This document shows, one piece after another, positions 11,861 to 21,096 of a stretch of 64,000 nt of DNA. A program made the position numbers and the translations under genes. The notes under the pieces are model-generated. The model was not told the origin of the DNA and did not search any database. It saw only the letters and a list, made by a program, of their open reading frames with translations. This stretch comes from Ciborinia camelliae. Its lineage: Eukaryota > Ascomycota > Leotiomycetes > Helotiales > Sclerotiniaceae. Position 1 is the first letter of the stretch; every line of letters starts with the position of its first letter. The DNA lies in the NCBI GenBank assembly GCA_025890175.1, contig JANPYM010000003.1:1585795-1649794 (forward strand), read 5' to 3'.

Positions 11861-13717
11861 ATGAACGTTAATTTGGAATTTGTATGGGGCGAGCTCCTGC
11901 GCTCAAACGCAGACAATGAAACAGTTCTGCGAGGACTTCTCGAAGGTCGCCCGGAGATCGAAAAGGCAAAGGATTTGAACTACATGTTTGTGAATTATCT
12001 TTCTATAATTCATAACATTTTTACCACAAAGATGGGAGGTGGATGGATTGATCCTAAAGGTTTGTGAGACGAGGCTGCGGGAAGAGAAACGAGAGCTAAC
12101 GCTTGTGTCAATTTAGTCAGAATACCTAGTGACTTGGATTTTATCGAAATGTTGAGATTGCTGGTACGATACACAAACGATATTACTACTTGGGTTGAGG
12201 ACCACGATCGAAGTGGCAAGCCGTGGGGATGTATCGAAGGCGAGCATTAGAAAATTCTATATTAAGAGGACAAACTGACAAAGTATGCAGAGTTTTACGC
12301 AGAGTCTTTGCTTGAAGTCGACAAGCATTGCCATAGATGGTGGGCATTGGCTGATATGAGACCATTCGGCCAAGCCACGATGCCTCCACCACTGTCACCT
12401 ACTGAAGAAATTACTTCACTGTTTGACGCGCTTGAAGCCCCACCAACCCCAGAACTTTCTTTCACAGAAAACCAAAGTCCATCCACCGCTTCCTCCGGTT
12501 TCTGTTATCCATCTGCTACAGCATCCTTCAACAAACACCAGATAACAAATGAATTTCCTTTAATTTGGGACGATGTCGTAGAACCAGGATTTGTCTTGCC
12601 CTTCACTCCACTTGGCGGATTTGACAAGAAATTCTCAAATGGTCGTGGTGACTTCGGATCTTCAGTTGTACAACAGCCTAAAACAAATATGCCACGTACA
12701 CCTCGATTAGAACAGCAAGGATTTGTGCCCTCACCCAATCCGAGTCTAGCAGTTCAAACTTCTGCCAATAAGCAGAATGGACATTTTCAGCCAATGCCCC
12801 CTCCGGCTCGGAAGATTGCTATACCACGGCTTCAAAAACTAGGATCTTTTGAGCCACTCATTCCGCCAACTCAAGATTTGATACTTCAATCTGCTCCCGC
12901 CATTGGACAAGCTTCGATTTCTGTACCTCCTAAGAGACGATACACGAAAGTTTCAGCGGAGACCCTAAGCGACAGAAGGCGAAAGCGACAGGCAGTAGGC
13001 AGTGAGAAGCCGAAGCCGAATCCAGTGTCTATTGAATATGAACTCTCCACACCCGGCTCAGAATATTCACCTGGTACTTTAATCAATGGTTCCCCTGGCA
13101 GCGCCCTTGGACAATTTTCCAGAGAATCGTACAACGCCAATCACTCGACCTTGACAGGCTTTAACAACTTCAACAGTAATGCACTTGTTCCCAGTTCCAA
13201 TAGATCTGCCATTACTTCGCAAAAGGACTGGAACGACACAGTGTCGGTTGCGTTTAACTCGAATCCGGGAGCGGGAAGCACCGGCCTTGGAATTTCGGGT
13301 CCGCCAATGAACCACGGTGATTTCACCAACTTTGAAGAACTTATACCTACTCTACATATGGATATGAATACGGGACACAGAGGCACAGGTACAACCGCCC
13401 AGAATACAATTCCTTTTGACATATCAATGCACTCCGCGCCTATGCACTCTTTTCCAATGCACCCTCCACCAATGCACCCTTCATCAATGCACCCTTCACC
13501 AATGCATTCCTCATCAATGAGCGCAAGGAACTCAAATGGGTAAGTAATTTCACCGCATATGTTGAGTTGAATCTTGACTAATACTTGACTTACTAGTAAA
13601 AGTCATCAAATGGCACAACACATGTATAACAATGTCGCCGAAATGGACAATGTTCTAGGAATGGATCAATTTTTGGGCGATGGCCAGCCGAATGCGTTTC
13701 ATTCCTGGTACGCTTGA
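11861..13717 (+). CDS. Family-1 protein C: N-terminal module, NLS and MH-repeat tail
   Basis: Four exons: 11861-12059, 12117-12212, 12267-13539 and 13597-13717, closing in frame at 562 residues. Introns 1 and 3 are convincing (GTTTGT...CAATTTAG with a GCTAAC branch site; GTAAGT...TTACTAG). Intron 2 (54 nt) is weak. The N-terminus (to about residue 150) is helical, with an Ile-Pro-Ser-Asp...Ile-Thr-Thr-Trp stretch matching Ile-Pro-Ser-Glu...Ile-Lys-Asp-Trp of gene A, so C is probably a third, more diverged member. The tail is Pro/Ser/Asn-rich with a basic cluster (Asp-Arg-Arg-Arg-Lys-Arg-Gln, likely NLS). It also carries a Met-His-x-x-Pro pentapeptide repeated about six times (13429-13520). 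Function unknown. Confidence 0.7.
13429..13520 (+). repeat. 15-bp coding repeat giving Met-His pentapeptides
   Basis: About six tandem 15-bp units of the form ATGCACyCTyCAyCA encode Met-His-(Ser/Pro)-x-(Pro/Ser) in the tail of gene C. Most differences between units are single substitutions, typical of a recent slippage-type expansion in a disordered region. Confidence 0.75.
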
Positions 13718-14220
13718 GCCACATGTAAAGTACCAGAGAATCAATTTGGATGGGAATTTTGGCTCTCAACTGCAGGAAGAATCGACTGAATATCAGTTGA
13801 AATCCTATGGCAAAGAAACACCGTTGGAAATGATCGCAAATCGAATTCTATGCTTTCCATTGCGGAGGACCGGAGATGTGATCCAAAATTGGGTAACCAT
13901 GACCAGACTAGACACAACTAGATCAAAGGACATGTGGCAACTGCTCCAAAAAATTCAAAAAAATTCAAATATTACACTTAAGTATGCAAGTTGAGAAGCT
14001 CTGAAAAAAGCGTGATCATACCTGTACTTGTATGTAAATTTGGTGCCGTTTGTTAGTGAAATATGGTATGCTCCTCCCTATCTTCTGTAACCTTACGCCT
14101 CGAGGCCGAACGGTGATCAACATTGTTGATTTCATCATCACCATTCGTACAGCCCCCCTAACCATGTAGATGCGCCCGCAATGCAATCCTATTTGTACAA
14201 ATATTCCCAATATAAACCAC

Positions 14221-14756
14221 TCAGCCCTTCCTGTTTGCCTTATTGAGCTTTCTGGCCGTTGATATCTGCCATGAATCAGTATCCGCAGTCTTGCATACCC
14301 CGCTCCGAAAGTGTGTACATACCTGACTTCTTGTGTTTTGTCCTCTTACTGGCAGACCCATAGCATGTCTCTTCCCCCGATAACTACCCATTGTTTTCAT
14401 TCTTTCGATATTACCCTGAAGCCTTCGTTTTAATTCATTCTCTAGGGGCATGGTAGAAAGTTCAGCAGTCAGAGATGTGACTGTCTTCTGTGACAGAGCA
14501 CCAATCCTCTGCGTGGGGTGGATATAATATTTGGCCATAATGCGAGTAGAGGCTTGGTTCCCTAATCCATAGAACGACTCCAAAGCTGTCTACAGATAAT
14601 TAGTAGGAGAATCAAGGATATGGAAGCTCTAATGGGTGATTTGATGGGAAGTCTTACCTTCACCAAACTTCTCTCGGCAAACGGGAGACCTAGGATGAAA
14701 ACCTGCAAGCAACATCAGTATTCGAACCGAGAAAATTGTCAGCATAGACATACCAT
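14221..14756 (-). CDS. Mitochondrial small-subunit ribosomal protein uS13m
   Basis: Component of the mitochondrial small ribosomal subunit head (bacterial S13 / yeast Sws2 family), acting in mitochondrial translation. Exons on the - strand: 14754-14756 (the ATG alone), 14658-14702, 14323-14589 and 14221-14265, giving 119 residues, usual for fungal S13m. The N-terminus reads Val-Phe-Ile-Leu-Gly-Leu-Pro, then the helix-hairpin part (Leu-Glu-Ser-Phe-Tyr-Gly-Leu-Gly). The C-terminal rRNA-binding motif Arg-Gly-Lys-Arg-His-x-x-Gly-Leu-Pro-Val-Arg-Gly-Gln-Asn-Thr is followed by Thr-Ala-Arg-Lys. All introns have GTATGT or GTAAGA donors and CAG/TAG acceptors. The first intron follows the start codon directly. 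It is divergent from the cyclophilin gene, with 296 bp between start codons. Confidence 0.92.
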
Positions 14757-15052
14757 ATTGATAAAGCTTCAGTGGTATAACTGGCGAGAATATATGCCTT
14801 CAACGTTTCTTGCCGTGCTTGATTCCTATGAAGCTGTGAAAGTTGACAATTTTTGATAATGCACGGACCTCTTATTCCAACCTTCCGTTCCGAGGCTCGC
14901 ATTGGTGCACGTGCCGTCCGCCGCTAAGCGTAATCGACACCTCTCCGAAACGCATAGGTAGCCATCCTTTTGAAGTCTTTCTTGGTTGACACAATACCTT
15001 TCTTCCAAAGTTACACTTCAATAAGTCAATACATCTTCAATTGACTTTCAAG
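14757..15052. promoter_or_regulatory. Divergent promoter between uS13m and cyclophilin B
   Basis: The 296 bp between the two start codons must contain both promoters and 5' UTRs. No TATA box or named factor site stands out. Confidence 0.5.
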
Positions 15053-16135
15053 ATGTTCACTCTCCAACGTTTTGCAGTTTCTGCACTACTTATTATAACC
15101 ATTACCTTCCTCTTCTTTGCCCAAACATCCGAAGCTGCCAAAGGACCAAAGATCACCCACAAGGTCTACTTCGATATCAGCCATGGCGATAAACCTATGG
15201 GTCGTGTTGTTCTAGGTCTTTATGGCAAGACTGTTCCTAAGACCGCCGAGAACTTCAGAGCTTTGGCAACTGGAGAGAAGGGATTCGGATACCAAGACTC
15301 TACCTTCCACCGTGTTATCAAGGGCTTCATGATTCAAGGAGGTGATTTCACCAAGGGCGATGGAACTGGAGGAAAATCGAGTATGTTTCCGAATCTGCGG
15401 GCGATATGCGGAATTCTAACGATCGACAGTCTACGGAGCCAAGTTCCCAGATGAGAACTTTAAGTTGAAGCACTCCAGGAAAGGTCTCCTCAGCATGGCC
15501 AACGCCGGAAAGGATACCAATGGCTCCCAATTCTTCATTACTACTTCTACTCCAGGGTAAGTCGACTGGCCAAAAGGTCTTGAATTGGAATTGTCTCGTT
15601 TCTAACCCATTTGCAGCCATCTTGACGGTAGACACGTCGTCTTCGGCGAAGTCCTCGAGGGCTATGAGATCATCGCGGCCATTGAGGACGTAAAGAAGGG
15701 TGCATCAGATAGACCGGTCGAGGCCGTAAAGATCACCAAGAGTGGGGAATTACCAGTACCAGAAGAAGGTATCCATGCGGAACTCTAAAGTAGACTCCTT
15801 TTGCGGACACGCAAGCGTAATTGGGAGGACTTACTGATTCGTCTGTCTTACGTGCTGTAGATGAATACGGTTATGCCGAGTTTCAACCCGGTATGGAGGA
15901 GGTCGAAGTTCCACTTACACCAACCAATCCTTCCACACCTGCTTCCCCATCCGCAGTCATTCCAGTTGTTGGTACCCCACAAACAGAGAAAGAGACCGAG
16001 GAGTTTGGCTTTGCTGATGAGGCTGGTTACACTTTTATGCAGAAAGGATTATTTTTGTCTGTCATTTTGGGGTGTGTGGCTTTCTACATTAGAATGAACA
16101 GGAGAAGCAAGAAATTTGAAAGGTCAATCGTCTAG
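15053..16135 (+). CDS. ER membrane cyclophilin B-type peptidyl-prolyl isomerase
   Basis: Catalyses cis-trans isomerisation of prolyl bonds and should assist folding in the secretory pathway. Exons 15053-15380, 15430-15556, 15617-15768 and 15861-16135 give 293 residues. Residues 1-28 are a signal peptide (hydrophobic Ala-Leu-Leu-Ile-Ile core). The cyclophilin domain spans ~35-200 with Phe-His-Arg-Val-Ile (catalytic Arg), Met-Ile-Gln-Gly-Gly-Asp-Phe and Asn-Gly-Ser-Gln-Phe-Phe-Ile. After an acidic/Pro linker, a single C-terminal hydrophobic segment (Leu-Phe-Leu-Ser-Val-Ile-Leu-Gly) is followed by a basic tail, so the enzyme is probably anchored with its catalytic domain in the lumen. The Trp that contacts cyclosporin in human CypA (Trp121) is His here (His-Leu-Asp-Gly-Arg). 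Alternative non-splicing of the last intron would give a soluble form ending soon after the domain. Confidence 0.93.
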
Positions 16136-16890
16136 TTACATAGCTTTTCTTTCAGAATCACCCATTACTTACTTTACTGCGGTCCCCTATCTGTCAAACT
16201 TCCCATGTCTTTCTTTCTTGATACTTCATATTATACATCCAGAGGTCGCCGATATCCAATCAACTGTGTGAACGATGAAGTAGCCTACTTCTCCCAACTT
16301 CCATATGATCCCGAAATGCGCATGGTACCGATTAGACTTATAGTGAGTGTGCCTTGCAAAAATGATCTCCTTGTATTACGGTGATTGATCTCTAAGGACT
16401 GAAGTCCGTAAACCATAACCCATGCTCTTTCTGAGTTTGGGGCTACTAATATCTGACCGCAGATTGGTATCAACAAGGCTAACATTTTTCTTTAGGGGTT
16501 ACTTTTAGATTAACACAATAGAGAGCGGTTTATTATAATAAATGTAGGACGGCCTCATTTTGGCGATATAATCGTAGATGTAGTCGACCCACTTTGGCTT
16601 ATTTTGAGCCAGCTCATGCTCTAAGTGGGCGAACTCTTGCCCAGAACTTGGAACGCTCACCCTATGTTCGATCTTAAAAATGTAATAATTTATATACAAA
16701 ACACCACCAATTTTTTATTAAAATGAGTGAAAATGATCATAAATGGTTATGCAATGTGTATTATTTCTGTTGACAAAATTCTATTGAAACCTTAGTTTGT
16801 GTAGCTCGAATTTATAAAATATATGTTGATAGGCTACGGTGGCATCTATGACAACCTCTCGATCACATACTTACCCCGAGGGGGTTCTCT
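16136..16890. other. Intergenic region
   Basis: 3' flank of the cyclophilin gene. AT-rich; no gene, RNA or repeat supported. Confidence 0.5.
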
Positions 16891-16896
16891 TTGAAG

Positions 16897-17145
16897 ATGT
16901 TGACCTCTGCCGAAGATTCCGCTATACTCTCTTGGATTTTGAATCAATCGACACAAGCTAAATGGGTTGATAAGAATCAGATCTATGCGGCAATATGCAC
17001 TCTCCTTCGAAATCCCACCTCTCCTACCGATCCTCCCTCCTGGCGCTGGTTTCAGATGTGGTTGAAAGGGCATCCCGAACTGCATGTACGCACTACGAAA
17101 CATATTGCATATAAAAGGGTTCAAAGTCATGGTATTGAAGCGTAA
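16897..17145 (+). pseudogene. Relic CenpB/Tc5-type HTH domain of a pogo-like transposase
   Basis: An open frame of about 83 codons reads Glu-Asp-Ser-Ala-Ile-Leu-Ser-Trp-Ile-Leu, then Trp-Arg-Trp-Phe-Gln-Met-Trp-Leu-Lys, then His-Pro-Glu-Leu-His-Val-Arg-Thr-Thr-Lys. This order is characteristic of the CenpB-type helix-turn-helix that precedes the DDE domain in fungal pogo/Fot transposases and derived genes. No DDE catalytic domain is found downstream and the frame stops at once, so I call it a truncated relic. A domesticated small DNA-binding protein is possible but less likely. Confidence 0.55.
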
Positions 17146-17870
17146 GCTTGCTCAAAATAAGCAAAAGTGGGTCGGCCACCCACTCTTACCAGTGATTCGA
17201 AATCTGGAGAGGTTTTGCGTCTGCTAGCACTTGCTAAGATATATAACCTTAGAGCTGCGATGCTCAAAGACCTTAGATGGTGGAGGGGTTCGGGACTTGT
17301 CAACCTTCTCGCCTTGAGGCGAATTATGCATCTCATCGATTGCCACAATCGCCGAAAGGCATGGGAGGTTTTCGGAGTGATTGCAGGAATTGGGCTATTA
17401 GCACATCTACTTAGTGTAATTTTTAGTATCTCTTATTGATGGACGAGAGAAGCAACTTACATAAAACTGCAGAGATAATTTTCGTTCCTGAAAAAGAGAC
17501 ATCTTGGGCGGATATCGCCTTCACAATATTTTAGAAAATGCAACCTTTGTTGCCGGTATAATGGAGAGATGCGTCAAAGGTTTTTTTGCAAGAGGCAGTA
17601 GGTGATGAGTGTGCGTTCCTTCTTCAGCCGGAATCCTGTGTAAGATCAGATGAATTTGGACCCCTACTGAAGTACTAGTAATTTCATTAATGTCCTTCAA
17701 AGACTCGGCAGTTTCATTGCGGCCCCAATATTGCACCGTCGTTTGGTAGTTCAGAGGTTTCTTTGGTAGGAATTGGTGGATCTCGGTAAACATAGCTCAT
17801 GCTTCAATATGCGTATATTAACAGAGGCTCCTTTTGGCGTTGTGATATGGAATCGACAACACTTTAGTCG
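17146..17870. other. Gene-free stretch, probable decayed DNA
   Basis: Short frames on both strands, none recognisable. It lies between a transposase relic and a possible NB-ARC relic, so it is probably old mobile or pseudogene DNA. Confidence 0.4.
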
Positions 17871-17978
17871 GAAAGTCTTCCGAAAGCTTTAAGCTGGCAG
17901 CCTCATGAACTTGGACAAGCTACTGAGATCTTTGAGGGTTTGGATTGTATTGCTCTGGCGATTTATCTTGCGGGAACG
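17871..17978 (+). pseudogene. Possible relic of an NB-ARC/STAND ATPase (GLPLAI-like motif)
   Basis: A 36-codon frame ends with Phe-Glu-Gly-Leu-Asp-Cys-Ile-Ala-Leu-Ala-Ile-Tyr-Leu-Ala-Gly-Thr before a GTAAGT. It resembles the conserved Gly-Leu-Pro-Leu-Ala-Ile-x-x-Ala-Gly-Ala-Tyr-Ile region of fungal NB-ARC/NACHT proteins, where an intron is plausible. No P-loop is visible upstream and a stop lies just before. The match is short and could be chance. Confidence 0.25.
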
Positions 17979-17981
17979 TAA

Positions 17982-18716
17982 GTACCCTTGAAAGGCCGCT
18001 GTGTATCTTGTGATACTATTTTTTATCAAAAGCTAAAACAATTCACACATTTAAAGCCCGATTTCAACTCCATAATTGCATCTTTGATTTTCAGACTTCC
18101 CCAATATAGCCTATAAAAACTTAGTGCAATTGGGAAACTTGACTATCTTATTCTAAGACTGCTAATTGCGAACAGCTTATCTTAGTCCTACAGAAGATGA
18201 TATTAAGCCATAAAATGCCCTATAAAGGGTTGTTCAAAAATGAGGTGTTGATCGTTACCAAAGCTAATGGCTATTCAGATGCTCAATTTACAGATGAAAG
18301 CCTAGACTACCCCCCATCTAGTTCTAGAGAGTCACACAGTTGCTCCACTGGGCATTATCTTATAGGTTTTAATAAATATCTAATCATAAATTTCAATAAC
18401 TTCTTTCGCAGATCTCTCAGTATCCAAAAAGTACCTACCTAGGTAAAGTTGTGTAGTTGGTTGTGAATCAAGATTCATCATTGCACACACAATTACTTCC
18501 CTTATACAATGTGGCCTTCTCTATTCACTAAAAGATGAAATTGAAGCAAAGGTAAAAAATTTCGAGGAGGCGGCCATTAGTTCGTGCTCTAGTGTAGAAT
18601 GCAGTATACGAGTATATTGAAAGGGCATGGCTTTAATACAAGAAGGAACCGTACGTGAAAGACTCCCAGTTATTAGTCAGTACGGTGAGTAGCGGAAGTA
18701 GAACATATATTGCGCC
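17982..18716. other. Gene-free stretch
   Basis: AT-rich DNA with no credible coding segment beyond short frames. No RNA or repeat recognised. Confidence 0.4.
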
Positions 18717-18722
18717 GGGAAG

Positions 18723-18935
18723 TTTGAGTTGCTTGAGAACGGCACCTTCGTCGGTGAAAAGAGAATGTTTAGGTTTCTGAATACGGATCCAGATGCAACC
18801 TCTCAACAGCTTCCTGACCGGTGGGTGAATGAAGCATTTAATATAATGGCATTTATTCCAAAGGATACCGACATCCTCACCATTTTTAAATTCTGCGAAC
18901 CAGCTGTTCTCATGTCCTTTGCAGTAACCACCTGA
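18723..18935 (+). pseudogene. Orphan coding-like exon upstream of gene D
   Basis: About 70 open codons read Phe-Glu-Leu-Leu-Glu-Asn-Gly-Thr, Leu-Asn-Thr-Asp-Pro-Asp-Ala-Thr, Arg-Trp-Val-Asn-Glu-Ala-Phe and Ile-Pro-Lys-Asp-Thr-Asp-Ile-Leu before the stop at 18933-18935. Composition and codon use look real, but there is no ATG at the start and a possible upstream intron does not restore the frame. I could not assign it. A faint Ile-Pro-Lys-Asp...Asp-Ile-Leu similarity to the relic at 2497-2800 is noted without weight. Confidence 0.3.
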
Positions 18936-19155
18936 TGCTCAGCCAGTGGACCGTCTAGTTTGTTGTCGCACTAGTTAACCGAGCCTAGGTAAAAGCAATA
19001 CATGAAATTGATGACAAATCATCGTTTCCAACAAATATTCCCACAAGCTGCATTCAAGCAGCTGCGACTTCTTCCAAATCAACTTTGAATATTAAAAGTA
19101 AATTTGTCAAGATTCAATCAGTCTTCGTACGAAAATACTTTGGCTGGTGGAAATC

Positions 19156-20553
19156 ATGGATACCTCTAAGAAAACCAAAAAGCCGAATGTCGCAAAAAAC
19201 CTGTAAGTGGTTTCGTAGGTATTGTGAGCAACTTGAGGGAATTTCAAATGAATGGTGAAACTCGAAACATTGACCGTGGACCATAACGTATGAAGGGCTG
19301 ACCATATTAATTATTTTAGTGGCACAAAGGAAGACCAGAAACCTCTCAAACTAATCACTTTAAAATCAGTGTATCCAACGAATGACAGGCGAAATAAACG
19401 CTTCATGAAAGCATCGGAAGACACTGTTTTTAAGAAGCTCCCTGTCCTTCGGTCATTATTTGAGATGAAACTCAATGGATCGTTCAAAGACACCAAAGAT
19501 GAAGTTTGCTACGACCCCGAGCACGCAAATACAGAAAAACCAGCGATTCCCCAAATCCCCGGAAAGATTGTATACATGTACAACTTGATCGAGTCGAAGT
19601 TCGAGCATCATCGCGTGGGATATAACAAAATTTCGGAATGGAATATTCACACTCTGTGGACATTGATGGACTGTCTCGTGCACTTCTTAGACGGAACGCC
19701 TTTACACACAAGTTCAAAGATAGGCCGTTCAGAAAAGCTTTGGGCCGTCGAGTTGGAAAGTATTAAATTTCTCGCAGCTTATCTTGGAAATAGGGAGTTG
19801 GAGGACAAAGCCATACACAGCGCACTTATCTCATACATGCGACAAATCCCCTCTACTGAGCCTACACACCCTGAAGAAAAGTTGTACGAAGGAAAAGGAA
19901 AAGGAACAGCAGAGCAACCAGAATCACTCCAGATGCAACTAAAACCAGTCCAGATGAAACCAAAACCACTCCAGATGAAACCAAAACCACCCCAGATTGA
20001 TGCAGCCAAAAAGTCAGATGTCTTTAATTTGACCAAGGACAAAGCCCCTATTCCACAAAAGTTGAAGAGAAAACTCGAATCGATTACCAATCCACCGAAG
20101 TCGAAGAAAAAAGCTCAATCGATTCCTACACGCGAGAACCTCCAATCTGTGCCGAAAGATGCATACATTCAACTCAACGAGAAATATCCACGTTTTCTTC
20201 GTGTAGACATTGACACGGCATTGAAGGGCTCAAAGCTAGTTGGTCAACTTCTGCAAGGCTTATATTCGGGAACTTTAGCTACAGGAGAGATGTCAAAGGC
20301 TGTTGGAAAGGATCGTGAGGGCAAACCTACATTGCTTTGGGATGAGGTACTGAAATATTTCAAGACGCCGGGAAGCATTGCGGAGAAGATGCTATCGTGG
20401 GATCAAGATTACCGTTGGGGGCCTATGGTAATGTTCGTTGAGCGGTGCCAGGTGGACCGGGCTTTGTGGCAGAATTGGGAGAATGACGATCTAAAGCTTG
20501 CCAAGCATTTCGATTCCTTTGTAAAGGCTCGTGTTCGTGCATCTGAGGTCTAG
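19156..20553 (+). CDS. Family-2 protein D: module, basic linker and LLWD domain
   Basis: Exons 19156-19202 and 19320-20553 (phase-2 intron, GTAAGT...ATTTTAG) give 426 residues. After a lysine-rich start, a ~130-residue module (about 60-190) has Leu-Pro-Val-Leu-Arg-Ser-Leu-Phe, a Cys-Tyr-Asp-Pro motif, Ile-Val-Tyr-Met-Tyr-Asn-Leu-Ile and Gly-Tyr-Asn-Lys-Ile-Ser. The linker has a Met-Lys-Pro-Lys-Pro repeat, Val-Phe-Asn-Leu-Thr (residue ~250) and a basic Lys-Leu-Lys-Arg-Lys cluster (likely NLS). The C-terminal domain (~285-426) carries Gly-Lys-Pro-Thr-Leu-Leu-Trp-Asp-Glu-Val-Leu and Trp-Gly-Pro-Met-Val-Met-Phe-Val-Glu-Arg. Gene E matches across both domains and has its intron at the same place and phase, so they are tandem duplicates. 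No known domain is recognised; nuclear location is inferred. Confidence 0.8.
19925..19995 (+). repeat. Coding repeat (Gln-Met-Lys-Pro-Lys-Pro units) in gene D
   Basis: Imperfect 21-bp units around CAGATGAAACCAAAACCA encode repeated Leu-Gln-Met-(Gln/Lys)-(Leu/Pro)-Lys-Pro in the linker of gene D. Gene E has no counterpart, so the expansion arose after the duplication. Confidence 0.7.
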
Positions 20554-21096
20554 ACTGGGGTAGCGAGGATTGGGTTGTCTCAATGATGCTTTATAGGTAT
20601 CTGAAATGAGAGGTGTTAAGAAGGTCAGCGTTGGGCACTAATACCCACCCGATCATTTAAAGTCTGGCTGTAGTGAGAACTGGCACATTGAAATGTAGAT
20701 AGGTAATAATACAACAACAAACATCATATCATATGCTCATATTTGGGGGTTTTGCCCACAATTTTCTGATACCTGGCTTGATCCATTAGTATATATACCC
20801 ATCAAATCCTTAACTTTATAACAATTACAAACACTTAGATGGTCGTAGATTGTCTGTAGAGATGTTACAAGATGTCCATCAGAAGGATTCATATGTGGTC
20901 ACGCATTTCAATAAACCAGAGCTCAATACGTCGCCGTAGTGAATATGTATGTCAGTGAATAGGTAATGTTGTATCAAAGAGACCAAAATCATCATTGCCT
21001 CTTAACTACCACCGATTCCGATACAAATAGTAGGTACACAAGTCCTATAGCCCTCCTTTCAACTCTCACCTCTCAAAAGTCTCATTGGCCACAAAA
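20554..21096. other. Intergenic region between D and E
   Basis: 3' flank of D and promoter of E. No gene or repeat seen. Confidence 0.5.

Noticed and set aside
13680..13994. 104-codon frame overlapping the 3' end of gene C
   Set aside because: It overlaps the last exon of C in another frame and has no recognisable motif; probably 3' UTR.
17167..17793. Remainder of the transposase (DDE domain)
   Set aside because: No Asp-Asp-Glu/Asp motifs or pogo-type sequence could be read in any frame after the HTH relic.
2497..18935. Homology between the relics at 2497-2800 and 18723-18935 (Ile-Pro-Lys-Asp motif)
   Set aside because: Only about ten residues agree; this cannot be told from chance by eye.
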